Assembly (NCBI RefSeq): GCF_008831285.2
Contig: NC_045147.1
Span: 7,592,334 to 7,656,333, forward strand
Direction: 5' to 3'
Length of the DNA stretch: 64,000 nt
DNA from: Nymphaea colorata
Taxonomy: Eukaryota; Streptophyta; Magnoliopsida; Nymphaeales; Nymphaeaceae
Positions within the stretch are counted from its first letter, which is position 1; the number at the start of each line of letters is the position of its first letter. The translations under genes were made by a program, and so were the position numbers. The notes beneath the pieces are model-generated. The model saw only the letters and a program-made list of their open reading frames with translations. It was not told the DNA's origin and did not search any database. Shown here piece after piece: positions 11,500 to 23,888 of this stretch.

Positions 11500-14276
11500 A
11501 GGACACAACTCTATTATGCTAATTTTGAAAATGGTTTGGGATCCTAGATCAAGTCTTTCAAGGTTTTAGATCATCAACAATTTCATAACACAGTATGACT
11601 ATATGTCTAGACTGAATCTAGTGTATGTGGCATACACCTCTCCATATAGGTTCTAAGGTTTTTTTTTTTTTTTTTGTTCTCCTTGATCACTCACTAATGA
11701 ACATGGCTACTACCTCAATATGAGAGAGGGAGCACCAAACCCAACATCTGTAGGTTGGTCTAGCTGTTGAACACCCATGGCTGTTGTACATAGGGAAAAG
11801 CCTATGACAATAAAACTGAGACTTGATTGGTTCAAGAAAATTTGGAATTCATGAGCACATGCACAAACAGTGAGCTCTAATGCAATGGAACCTAAGATGA
11901 ATGTTAACATAAGACAGAGAGCAAACATGGTTCTCAGACAAATCCTAAATTGAGATGGGTTGTATGTAATTCTAAATCTAAATGAACATGGATAAATCCC
12001 TCTCAAGTCTAGTCCTAATGCATATAAGAAACATACACACTTGGATCTATATGAGGATACCGAGGAGGCTCTACTGGCTTGGATGAATCCAGGACTTGGA
12101 CACTTACAACATGCAATCTAATTAGATATAGACATGCCCCATCATGGTCACCGCTTTTCTTCATACGAAAAAATTTTCAAGTTTGTAGTAGACATTAAAC
12201 ATAGCAAAAATGATGTATGTACTTGCCTCCATTCTCTCATGTGGGAATCTGAGAGATTGACTTGACCTGTAGGCATGGGGTCAAACCTTTCATGGCACCT
12301 CCCCTAAGGGTAATCAGACCTAGAACAATAATTTATGATCTAAGGCCAAAGATCTAAATGTCTTGAGTGTAAGTAAAACAAACATTCCCTGATTTTGAAA
12401 GAGATACAAATTTTGAAATTTAAATAGACCATCATAATGAAAATTCATGAACTTAGGATACTAGTCAGGTTGAGACTTAGTTTATGTACGAGAAAAAGCC
12501 ACTAAACAATCGGACCAGATAGGTGTGGGTAGCTTGACCACATTACCCATTATTGAAACACAAGCTGGAGACATATCAGCCTATATCCCCTCCAACGTGA
12601 TGCCCAATATAGATAGACAAATCTGTTTGGAAACAAAGCTCTTCTATCTTCAACATTTTTTATGAAAAATGAACCTAAGCTAACATGTATGCATGAAACT
12701 AGACCACGCATGACCAGGATCTGGTCACTAGAATTAGAAGGTAGGGATGTTGTATTTAAAAGCTCTAGTTCAAATCAAATTCATGTTCTAAGTTCAGGGA
12801 TCCAAATCAAAAGTTTAGATGAAATCGAATTCATCCCCATGATCATAAAGATCTAGTTATTTAATTGTATTTCAAGTCAAGATCTAATCTCAAAGATTAA
12901 ATATCACGATTGAGATTAAAGGTCAAGGTGAAGGCTCATATGAATCCCCTACAGTTTAATCCAACTTGTCATCCAACATTGTTGAAATTTGGTTTTAGAT
13001 CTAGATGCAAGGCTTTGATTCATGATCCAATTTAAAACTTATAGCAAGATCCATTATTCAATATCATTGGATTTAGACTTGAGGGCCAACTTTTGAGATC
13101 CAATTTCAAGGTCTATAATCCAAACCCTGATATTGTAGACTTGAATTTCACTCACTTCAATCCACAATAGTATCTATAGTTGGTTATAAATCCTCTGTTC
13201 CACATCCAAGGGCAAAATCTGACATCATTTAATATTTAATTCAATATAGTTCAAAATCAAAATATGGTTTAAGTACTCTCAACTAAGTTCATGGGTTCAA
13301 ACCTAGCAAAAGTTTTAAATAGAGATTCAATCGTAGTGGGTTCCATCTAGTCTTAATTAGACATTTAAGAAAGATTTATAAGGTTTCCTAAAGAGACCAA
13401 GTTGTTCATTTTAAGGACTCAGTTGAGGGTTATAGGCCTGGTGTAAGCTAAGCCCTAGAAGACATACATGGGTAAAAACAAGTTTACACGTGATCATGCA
13501 TGAGTATAGGTTTTAGAAAATAGTTTTAGAAAAGAGTTTGTTTTGAGATATATCCTATAAACCAATGTTTGAAAGTGTACTGTGTGGAGACTAGTTAGCT
13601 TTAGGCTCTCACATGCTAGAGCTACTACCTCAAGACATGATATTGGATCGACCTGACTTCATTTCTACAACATGTGCCTGCATTTGACTTGTGATTAATG
13701 GTGCATCTTTAAAACTTTGGTCCAGTGCATGCCTAATTTTAGCATATTATATCAAAAGCAAATCTATATGTTTGATGCAAATCTAAAACTGAAAGCTGCA
13801 ATATCAAAATTAAAGACTGAAATTGAAGAAAGAAAGAGACAGAGAGGCATTACCTGGCCTCAGGCCTACCCTGATGACTAGAACTTAAAAGATCTATCTA
13901 GAAAAATTGAAAAAGTTAAACTAGAGCATTTTTTATGAAAATTAAAACTATCATAGACTAATTAAGAAATAAGCATATACTAAATGTAGAAAGAAGAACC
14001 CAAGGCATGTTCATAGGAAAACAAGAAAAATAAAGAACTAAATAAGAAATAGTAAAGAAATGTGAAAGAAAAAGGAAAATCACCTAAACTGCAAAAGTTT
14101 GACTTGGACTACTCCGACGACCCCAATTGACTCTATTGAGTTTTGCTAAGTTTCTTAGTTGAGTGGTATTGCAGCTCGAATCAAAGACTTAACATAGGAT
14201 TGAAGAGTCCTACAAAGATTTAAAACTTTTCCTAAGCTTACTTGGGTATCGTTTGGGTTTTCTCCAAATTCGGTAT
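11500..14276 (-). mobile_element. Old LTR-element relic (minus), related to 46.1-47.9 kb
   Basis: Read on the minus strand, 12330 down to 11710 is collinear with 47270-47850 on the plus strand. Shared words are ACCCTTRGG, GCAAGTACAT, CATGATGGGGCAT, CCATTGCATTAGAGC and GCATGTGCT, with many substitutions. In the large LTRs of this window the word ACCCTTGG/ACCCCYGG followed by GGYCAAACC lies near the LTR 3' end, so this probably spans an LTR end and the start of a non-coding interior. The rest (12400-14276) is rich in GATCTAA/ATCCAA words like 46250-46900. No coding sequence is seen. The minus solo LTR inserted next to it. Confidence 0.55.
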
Positions 14277-14281
14277 ACTTA
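14277..14281 (+). repeat. Target-site duplication, left copy (ACTTA)
   Basis: ACTTA before the minus solo LTR corresponds to ACTCA at 17056-17060, 4 of 5 bases matching. Confidence 0.6.
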
Positions 14282-17055
14282 TGTTTGCATCCCAAAATTT
14301 TCATTGGTTTTAAAGTGCTCCAGAAAAATGAGGTTTTGTTTTGAAATAGGGAAGAAAGGGACTCGCCCTTCGGTACGAGGATCGACCGTTCCCGGCGCCT
14401 TTACCAGGGGTAATCAACCCAAGGGCTATGTTTATTGTTGATGCATTTCATTTTGTCTTAAACATATATTCTATATACGGTGTGAAACAATATTGAAAGT
14501 TTGATGTTTTAAACTTTTGAAAAGGTTTTTGAAAAATTGCTTAAGAATGTGAAACATTTTGAGGAAAACTAGAGTTGGAAAATCTTTGTAAATATCATTT
14601 GGAAAGCTTGGGAAATCATTTTGAAATCATTTTAGTATTCTCTTAAGACTTTAAGTAGGTTTGAGGTTTTGCTCTAATTCGGTTACTACCTAATTAGAGC
14701 TCCATCTCATCTTACTTAAGTTCTTTTAGAGATGTGATTGTGCTCATTTGTGATATTAAGTGGAGGTGAATGCATGAATGCATTGATCCTATATGATTGG
14801 AAGAAAGCAAAACATTCATACCACAACATACATCTAAAGGCATTCCTACCACAACATACATCTAAGATTTTTGATTTGATAAATATCATATATAAGAAGG
14901 AAAAGTTGTTGAAAATAGATTGGGGTTGTAGACCATCGAGCATGAATCCAACATTGGGTTACTTGATTTGTGGTCACGATGAAGTTGATAAATGAAAAAT
15001 TAAAATCTTAAATGGTAAGATATTGAAAGAATAGAAAAGATGAAGGACTACATCTCAAGAGGGATATAGGAAAGAAAAAGATCTTGAAAATCATAAAATC
15101 ACATGTTTTGAAAAAGAATGATATGTATTTGTATACATATATGAAAGCTTATGAAAATGATGTTTATATCAAGTAGAGAAGAGAAGATCATTTTAGAAAG
15201 AGAAAGAGAAATTTTAAAATAGAATACACGTACAAATATATATTTATATGTACGTATACGAGAGTTTATAAAAGTATGTTAAATCATAAAAAGAGAAACA
15301 ACAAATAAAGATATTCATGTGCATGCATACGTATATAACATGTATATACGAATACGTTTTCATGAATATGAAAATCAAGGAATGATTTAAAAATAGCATA
15401 CTTCAAAATTTGATATAGGCCGTAAGGGAGCTTGGACTCATGCAAGAGCCTAAGCTAAGTCTCCAAGGCCGCATTAGAGCGATTTCTTTTGAAAAAGTTT
15501 TGAAAAATATGATTTATATAAAAACATAGAATATTTATGATTTGGTTTGCCACAAGGGATATATTTCTTCCACCGTTGGGTATGGAAGAAAACAAATCAT
15601 ACAATAAGATGCGCATTAGAGTTCCTAATGGGATGATTAAAAGGAAACTAACGCAAAATGTCATGCAAATGCATATTAACGTGTACATATTCATGAGGGT
15701 TTTCCTGGGTTCGACAAATCCCAACCTCAAAAATCAATATGAAGATAAAGAATCCACAAACTACACTCTCATTCCCACTATACATTCACATATAAATGGA
15801 AAACCAAGCAACTATGCATGGATAATATATAGAAAATATTCAAGAAAGGAAAAAGAGAGAGAGAGAGAGATGGAAAGAGAAATATTCAACTAGGAGGGAG
15901 GGCATGAAGTAACTATGAAATGAAAAATCATTTCATCTTTCCATGCTCCCGGTGCACTTGAGCATAGCCTCTTGTCTCTAAAAAAAAGAGATTGAGTGCT
16001 ATCTCCTTTGGCCATGGGGAGAGGAAGATGAGAAGAAAATGAGGAAAACAAAAGAAGTCTATATTCAAGAAAGGAAAGATCAACAACAACAAGACTATAT
16101 TTGAGAAAATGAATAACATGATTTAATCGTAGAATGAAAGATTATCTCATCTTCTCATGCTCCTGGTGCTCTCGAGTATCTTGACTCTAAAATAGAGAGT
16201 GAGAGTTATCTCCTTTGGCCATGGGGAGAAGAAGAAGAGAGGAAAATGAAGAAAGAAATATGTGAGATATTGATTACATACCTTTAGTGAGAATGTCTTT
16301 TGGAAAAATGAACACCTTAGCTTGAAGATCCCCTTGAGTGAAGCTCCAGAAATGATGCCTCCAAGAGGGTTATGGCTTGCTCCAAGTTGGAGAGAAATGA
16401 AAAGAGGAAAAGGGAGAGAGAGAGAGCTCAAGAGAAACTCTAAGTCTTCAAGTGAAAATACACTAGAGTTTCTCCCAAGGGCCAATCTTGCCCAAGAGGG
16501 GGGAAGTGAGGGGTATTTATAGAGGATTTTGGAGCCGAAAACTAAAATTTGAATTTTTTTTGTAAAAAACCAAAATCACCCTCTAAAAGGAGGTTCTTTA
16601 ATAAAAAAGAGGGGCAAATGGGTCTTGTTTACCAAAAAAACCAAAATTGCCCTCTAAAAGAAGGTTCTTTGTCAAAAAGGAGGGGCAAATGGGTCTTGTT
16701 TATCAAAAAAACCAAAATTGCCCTCTAAAAAGAGGTTCTTTGTCAAAAGGGATGGGCAAATAGGTATTGTTTACCAAAAAGACAAAAATTTCCATCTAAA
16801 AGGAGGTTCTTTGTCAAAAAGGAGGGGCAAATGGGTCTTATTCACCAAAAAGACCAAAATCACCCTCTAAAAGGAGGTCTTTTTGTTAAAAGGAAGGGCA
16901 AATGGGTCTCAAATGCTTGATTTGGATTTGAACTTGGGTTTTTGGATCTAATTTGGATTTGAATTGTGGCTTTGGACCAATTTAGATCCCAAAATTGGGT
17001 TTTGTGTTTTTAATAAAAGAGGACATTCTTTTTGAAAAAAATTGAGGTGATTACA
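14282..17055 (-). mobile_element. Solo LTR (about 2.8 kb), same family as 5158-9101, minus orientation
   Basis: On the plus strand it begins TGTTTGCATCCC and ends GGTGATTACA, so on its own strand it starts TGTAATCACC and ends GGGATGCAAACA, with proper TG and CA termini. Flanks are ACTTA and ACTCA, a near-perfect 5-base duplication. Shared with 5158-9101 in reverse complement are the 3' block (GGTAAAGGCGCCGGGAACGG, then CGAGTCCCTTTC), the tandem block with GTGCACCGGGAGCATG, and the region with AACTTGGAG and TCACTTGAAGACTTAGAG. It lacks an interior, so it is a solo LTR. It is 1.17 kb shorter than its partner, mainly because it has two rather than five copies of the internal repeat and other indels. 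A (GA)n run lies near 15852-15870. Confidence 0.85.
16569..16910 (-). repeat. 71-bp tandem repeat, nearly five units, inside the minus solo LTR
   Basis: ACCAAAATYRCCCTCTAAAA starts units at 16569, 16640, 16711, 16782 and 16853, an exact 71-base period; each unit also has GGTTCTTT and GGGCAAATGGGTCT. The last unit is partial. The array sits close to the LTR 5' end, where the partner LTR has unrelated 87-bp repeats. Confidence 0.85.
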
Positions 17056-17060
17056 ACTCA
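17056..17060 (+). repeat. Target-site duplication, right copy (ACTCA)
   Basis: ACTCA follows the TGTAATCACC terminus (read in reverse) and pairs with ACTTA at 14277-14281. Confidence 0.6.
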
Positions 17061-18807
17061 TAAACAACTTTAAGAAATTATGTGGAGGGAGAGAGAGGGA
17101 ACAACCCTTTTTATAGGCTTTGGTGAGAGAACAATTTCCTAAAACTTTCAAAATATGACTAAACCTTTTAAGAGATTGTGCTTCCTCATAACCATAGGTT
17201 AAACTCGAAAAACTTTATATTATATCATACATTCTTTCAGACATAAAATTACTTTTTATTCGTTCTAGAGTCAATTCAACAAAGAATTTGATTCTATTAT
17301 ATAGTATGTAATTGAGAGAAATATTTTTATGCAAACTTTGTGTTATGCATGCATTTAGGTTCAATGAATCAAGATCCTGGATATGGAGATAGTTGTGAGA
17401 TCTAGAGCAAGATCTCGACCTAACGAAAGTTCTAAAAAATAGATGTTGATATGATATTTTGATCTGGATTAGATATCAGATACAGAAATTTGACAATGAT
17501 ATCTACAGATGAACATATACAAATTATAGATTTGAGCATTGATATAGAGAACTGGATTAAAGATCTGGCCTGAGTGTGACTTAACCTGGTTCACTCTAGA
17601 CTAGGCGGGTTCAAATTTAGTCAATGCTGATGTGATGTGAGCTAAGTTCAGTCTTGGATTTGTTCTAGACCTAGGCAAGGTGTAGTTTCAGTGGGGTTCA
17701 ACTAAGTTTTCTTAATTTAGTTTAATCATTCTTGAAGTAGACTCAAGCTGGGTATGGGCCTATGAGGCTTAGGTTTAATGCATGTATAATCCTAACCTCG
17801 GTTCATGTAACTCCTAACCTAGATTTATGAAAAAAATAATGGTTGTAGGAAAAAGGACAGCTTTTCCCTTAATGTAGAAACTAGTTTCTAAGGGTTCTGT
17901 GGGCACACTAACCACATAGGGCCTAAAGATCTAGGGTTGTGTAAAGTATGAGTCAAAATTCCTTCATTTGCCCCTCTAAATTCACATTTTTTAAAACTGA
18001 TGGGTACCAAAATGACTCATTTTAGAGTGATGATGAAGCATAAGATAAGAAAATAATGTTTTAGGGAATGCTAGCCCAAACTAAGCTAAAGAATACTTTG
18101 TTAAAGAATATGTGATCACAATAACATGAAGAAATTTGAAATCTAACTCATGGATTAATCAGAAGTGAGCTTAGAAGATGAGCTTCTCATTGAGCGACAT
18201 GGTTAGAACTAAACAAACCTTAACAAATAAAAAAATGGAAATGAACTCAATCTGAGAAGAGTTAACTCAAATTTAGCTAGGATTATGATCTAGTACTGAA
18301 GAATATGATCTTAACTCGGTGTAGGCTGGGTTGCTCAGGTTGCACTCAAATTATGCTCGAATCATGCCAAATAAGTGAGGGAATGACACTACACTATCAA
18401 GATGACTTCTCTAGAGCTCAAATATGGATCCTACAACTGATGGTAACTGGAAATACACAGGTTTCACTAATATGAATCTATGATGAACCCGGCCAGGTTT
18501 GATAGGATCCTAGTGATCTATAAATGGCATGTGGTATCGTTTAGTGAGCTAATTTTGAGCTAAGTGGAGGCTGTCATGCTTACTCTAATGGCGCTTGGAG
18601 ATTGGTGAGGGCAATAAGAATCCTGATTGAGTTAGTGCTGGACAATTGTTAGATTTCTAGAGGTTTTAGAAATTTTGGGCAAAAGGGAGAGACAATGGCT
18701 TTTATAGTTTGTCAATATGATTCATGGTTTGAGACAACTAGGTCTAGACTTTTTTAGAAAATAGATTTTTACTTGCACTAAAGAAACAATAATTTAGACA
18801 TGTTTAT
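17061..18807. other. Unrecognised old repeat DNA
   Basis: No gene is seen. The sequence is rich in CCTAG, GATCT and CTAGGTT words like 150-470 and 46200-46900. It is probably another eroded large LTR or interior, but no end or motif can be fixed. Confidence 0.3.
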
Positions 18808-20240
18808 TGTCACACCCCGACCCTTTTGACACTCAAACATTTTTTTTTTCTAAACATCAAACATCGAGGTGCGACTTCACAACAGTTTAAAAGAGATGAG
18901 CCAAGCAATTCAAAATAATGGGGCGAACTTTCATTTATATAACAACTTTGTTTCATACAAAATCACATTTAGGTGTATGACAAAAATGCCTCCAAACTGT
19001 ATGGTTGATGTATAACAAAAACAAGACATTAATGCAAATAAACCAAGACGCGCCGGCACTACATAAGAAAACAAAACCCAAAACCTCTCCAGTAGGACGT
19101 GAGTGAAGCCATCTGATCAACCTGCTGCCCCGGGTCAGCCAAAACCTGAAAAAGAAACAATTGAAGGCTTAGTCTTCGCAATATGACAACAAGCCAGAAA
19201 AATACCAAACCCTCTTAGATAGGGCTCAAATATGAGAATAAATATCAAAATCATTTATCATCATGTCGTGTCAAAGCACGACACGTAAGGGCCACAGTAA
19301 CCTAATTTCAATCACATGCACATCAATGATAAAGTGCTTCTTCCCTGGGATACTTAGATGAGCCCATCCCCATTGTGAGGTAGCGAGGGTGGGATCCAGT
19401 TACTACAGTAATACAGTTGAGCTCAACAAATGTGAAGTCACAACAATGGTTACCCCAATTTATATTAATTTTCTCAATGACTCAGTGTTTGGGACCGTAA
19501 GCCTTGCAACGGTCCACTCTAAATACACTTACGAGTTGAGTGGCATCATATGATCTTTTTCAAGCGGGTGCTTATGTATGCATCATTGAACTTCATGATA
19601 TTATGAATTGTTTATCTATCTATTTATTTATTAATTTAAGTTTTTTACTGTTATTATTGATGTGATCAGTTAACTGTGTGATTCAGATTGAGTCTAATTT
19701 GATGTAATGTCAAAGACATCGTCAAACCAAACTTAGTGAATCTTTTGAACTACGATTCAAATATTATCAACAATAACAGTCAATAAAATACACAAACTTT
19801 ACACTCAAATGATATATCAGAGAATGATTTTCATTGTACTCAGTGGTTGTGCTGATGCTATGACTGTCTCCTTTGGGTTTTCACTTTGCAGCAAATGATG
19901 CTTGCTGATCGAAACGGCTGGAAGGATGGGGGATTATTGGGTAGGGATGCATTTAATGTCATATAAATTGCCTTACGTACTTTTGTTTGTACCTACTTGT
20001 ACATCTCTTTAGCTGTTTGAAACTTAGACTTGAGAGTCGTGAATCTTCTAGACATGCATGAAGTAGTGTTTTTATTAATAGGTATTTTTCTTTAGAAACA
20101 TTGACTGCTAGGACAGATCATGTTGATAGCTAATCACGCAGGCAAGTTATCTATATGCAATAGACTAATCTGGCCTATGCCAACTACATAGGTATGTGAT
20201 TGTTCCGCTTCGGCTGGTCATAGTGACCCTAAAAAAAAAA
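18808..20240 (+). mobile_element. LTR-like repeat starting TGTCACACCCCGACCC
   Basis: TGTCACACCCCGACCC at 18808 is the start typical of a common class of plant LTRs that end GGGGTGTGACA. The segment 19350-19540 is related, in the same orientation, to 4205-4440. I could not find the 3' terminus, so the end given is approximate. No coding sequence is seen. Confidence 0.4.
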
Positions 20241-21285
20241 TTGTCTCTATTCCCTTTTTGTCTTTAGCTGTGTATGACATTGGAGCGTCATTTATTCAAC
20301 ATTGGGATAAACCTTGTGTACATCAATATAGATATTCATCCATTATCCAGAATGGTTTTGACAAATGTAAGTTTCAGGCTTTCAACTTTTTAGAGTCCTT
20401 TTATATCCGGCAGTAATATCACCATAGAGTGCTTATTGTCTGAAAGGAATTGGCTCTTATCAACTTTGGTCGAAAAGGAAGATCCTGGTTCTCGAGTTGC
20501 TTCTTCTCTCCGTTTTAGCTTGCTGGCATTCAATTTTTCACAGCAAATCTCTGTCTTTTTTTTTCTAGTGTGGAAAAAGTTTTGGTGGAAAAGACATTTG
20601 AAAGTTATATTTTCATACCTGCTTTCAGTTCATATGAAAGTTTGGTATCTTCAATATTCATATGAAAACACACACACACACACACTCTCTCTCTATATAT
20701 ATATGTATGAACGGTTGGGGTACCATTCCTAAAAGTTATTGCTTAAAGTATTAGGAACGGTTACCTTGGCCATCCTATATGCATATGAAAATATAATTAC
20801 CAATTTAGCTTTTAGGAACACATATACAAAACCAGTCCTAATATATATAATATTAGGAATGCTTACAACCAGTCCTAAAAGTATTTCTTGTTTGTGCATC
20901 TTTTCTTTTGGTGGTGTTGCTACTCCTTTAATAGAAAATGCTTACAGTACTAGCCAAAGATCAGCCATAAGGAACCAAAGAAATGTCATTGGGTTTATAC
21001 TGAAATCAATGGCATTGAAATCCCAGTTCAAGAGTAAGTTGAAGTTTATATACATATGATTTTATGGCATTTTGGTTCCTAGAAATGTTGAATTTTCTTG
21101 TGTAAGGTAAATTTTTGACGTATAATTCTTTTGTGTAACTATTAGTGAAATTTGAATTTGAGAAATATTTTCTTCATACTTTATTTGAAATTAAAATATA
21201 TATGCTGCAATAGGGATACGTTTGTATGCATACATATACGCACACACAGAGATACAAAAATATATATATAAATATATATATATAT
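20241..21285. other. Unrecognised DNA with simple repeats
   Basis: Contains (CA)n(CT)n(TA)n at about 20667-20705 and (TA)-rich runs near 21257-21285. Between 20715 and 20890 the words TTCCTAAAAG, TAGGAACGGTTACC and CAGTCCTAAAAG recur, which could be subterminal repeats of a decayed DNA transposon. No terminal repeats or gene were found. Confidence 0.3.
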
Positions 21286-21406
21286 ATTGAAATCAATTGG
21301 TTACCTTTGTGGCCAAATGGTTATTTTTTTCTTCACAGATGCAACTTTTGTGATGGTTTTTAGAGATAAAATAAAAAATAACCATCCGGCCGACTGATTT
21401 CAATTT

Positions 21407-21410
<4 letters not shown>
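21286..21410. mobile_element. Small foldback/MITE-like element in a (TA)n context
   Basis: The left arm starts ATTGAAATCAATTGG and includes GGCCAAATGGTTATTTTTT. The reverse complement of the right arm starts ATTGAAATTGAAATCAG and includes GGCCGGATGGTTATTTTTT. The arms pair imperfectly into a hairpin of about 125 bases. It is flanked on both sides by (TA)n, so a TA target site (Stowaway/mariner-like) is possible but cannot be shown. Confidence 0.45.
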
Positions 21411-21443
<33 letters not shown>

Positions 21444-21879
21444 AGTAGAGAAAATTGTCTTTACCCGTCAATTATTGGAAGTCGGCAATAGTCGTTGTAC
21501 TTTTGCCGGCATTTTGATGTTAGGTTCTTGTACTTCCGATCCCCTCAACTGTAAAGCGCAAGAACTCGATCGACCATATAATATTTTAAACACAGCAATG
21601 AAGATGTCTCTAGTTTGAGACCGTTCCTTACCTCAAGTCCGTACATTTGATCTCTCTAGTTCACCAAGAGAACCGTCATCGTCTACTAGATCTTATTCTA
21701 TGGTGACAGTAAGCATGGATGGGACTAGGAAACTTGAAGTTTACATGAGTCAAATGACTTCATAGGAGAAAAAGAGACTAGCCCTTAACCTATGCATAAT
21801 ATCTTCATCGCTCCAAATGGAAGCATCCTGTGATACTAGAAATGCACGCTTTAAGGAAAAAATTGCAAATGATCTCTTG

Positions 21880-23280
21880 TACTGATTGAGGAAGCAACAA
21901 ACACTTTCTGCTGTAAATGGGTGCTTAAAATTGGAAGGTATGTCTACATGAGAGTTGCTAGATACATGGGCACGCCTTGCTGCAAGGCTTCAGCCAAGAA
22001 GAATGAATTGATAATAATGGGACATTTTCCAGCGGTGGTTAAACCTACCACTATTAGACTAATTTCGGCACTTGCAATGAGTATGTGTTGGCAAATTCAG
22101 CAGCATAATGTAAGCAATGCTTTCCTTCATGGGTATTAATTATGAGAAAGAACACAAGTCAGCCTCTCGTATTTGAAGAAAAAGATAAATACAAGTGCAT
22201 GTACTTTATCCATAAAACTATATACGAGACAAAACAAGCCCCCAGCATGGTTTGAAAGACTAAATGAGAATTTTTTGAGTCTCCGGTTTCAATAATCTTA
22301 AATTAATTGCTCCATATTTATCATTAACAATGACGCTCATGAAGTTGGTATTAATTTGTGTATATGCTGATGGTTTACTTGTTCCAAGAAGCTCATCTAA
22401 AGAAATATTCTGCATTGCTGAAAAAATTGTCAATGAGCTCTCCATCAAATTGCTTCGCAATGTGCATCATTTCTTGGGCATTGAAGCACTTCATCGAGAA
22501 GATAAGCTGGTTCTTTCTCAAAGAAAATACATCGTAAACATTCCCATTAACGCAAATATGCATGAGTCAAAGTCTCTATTACACCAGCCGTTGTCAACAC
22601 GACTCCATCAAAAGTTGGAGAGTGAAAAACCTGCTGACTTACAGATAAGCATAGTTGGAGCTACAATATGCCTTGTTAAGCAGGCACGATATTTCTGCAG
22701 TGAACAAGGCATGCCAGTTTACTTATGATCAGTATGAGGAACATCGGCAAGGACCATTTGGTAGCTCAAGGGAACCATAAACTACAGTATTGAAATTCAA
22801 AAAAAAAAAAAACGAGAACTTTACTCCAATATAGTCTCATGCATATTGGGCAGTGTGTCCTGATGATAAAAGGTCTGCAAGAGGCATTTATCTTTTTTAG
22901 GAACCAATTCGTTGTCATGAATGTCCAGCAAACAAGCAGTTGCTAAATCAAGTACAAAAGCCAAATACAAGGCTATCGATGGACAAATAATGACCGAACT
23001 TGGCATTAAGATAAGTGAGACACCTTATTATGGTGTGATTACTTGGGGTAACATACTTGACAGCAAACTCAATTTTTCATACTTGGACGCAATACTTTAA
23101 AATAGATTATCATTTTCTTAAGGATCAAGCTGCAAGCGGAAAGATTCAAATGAAATTTATTAGGTCAGGTTTCCAAATCGCTAACATCCTTACGAAGCCT
23201 TTGGGTGGAACGAAGTTTGGTCATCTTGTAGACAAGCTGAATCTTGTAGATGTCAGGTTGAGTGGGGAATGGTGAGGAAG
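21880..23280 (+). pseudogene. Ty1/copia reverse transcriptase-RNase H remnant
   Basis: Translated fragments in shifting frames follow copia pol order. WVLKIGR is near 21920, and VVKPTTIRLISALAMS with QQHNVSNAFLHGY at 22036-22136 form the RT fingers/palm. PPAWFERL lies near 22240. VYADGLLVPRSSS at about 22360 is the catalytic YVDD box, here YADG, so the second Asp is lost. HHFLGIEA and LSQRKYI follow. Near 23080-23255, IDYHFLKDQAASGKIQMKFI and ILTKPLGG with KLNLVDV are the RNase H C-terminus. Several frameshifts and stops show it is dead. Gag, protease and integrase were not found upstream. It lies just downstream of the convergently oriented bHLH gene. Confidence 0.85.
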
Positions 23281-23888
23281 CTCACAGTAAACCGTTGACA
23301 AAATCTCAAACGTTTAAAGGAAGTGGCGGTAGTAATAAGGCCGCTACAAGTAAAGTTGTTAAGATTCATGCAAACTGATCAGGAAAAGCTCAAGGCAAGG
23401 TATGAAAGGAAAAAATGATCTGTCTCTCATAGAAAACTCGTTAACAGCTTGTCCAACTTATCTCCCCACAATTATGCATACAGCTGTGAGTCTCTAATCC
23501 CTCCAAATGCATTCTTGACATAATACAGATGAACGATATTAATGGAAGAATCACATGACAGTGTTGCGACAGCGACAGTGCTCATATGGGTTATAAGAGA
23601 AGCTTTTGCCATGAAGAAAGGATATCAGTAGTACTGGGAACTCCCTTTCCTTGCTTTTTACAAAAGGGAACTCGTGGTCGCGTAATAGCTTTCTGCATAC
23701 AATTAGATTCTCTTGTTCAGAACTAGCACTAGCACCAAGAGTAACAAGTTGGTTAAATTTCTTATTCTATTCCCAGGTTTCTCCTGTCAAGTTTGGATAG
23801 TGCCTATTCAAGCTTGCGATTTAACGTGTTGGCTGCATCTTTCGTTGCTCTCATCTTTAAACGAACGATGAGTAGTCTGGGGCATCAA
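23281..23888. other. 3' flank of the bHLH gene and copia tail
   Basis: No coding sequence is recognised. 23761-23773, read on the minus strand, gives AATAGAATAAG about 120 bases past the bHLH stop codon, a possible near-canonical polyadenylation signal. The part nearer 23290-23500 may be the 3' end of the copia relic. Confidence 0.35.
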
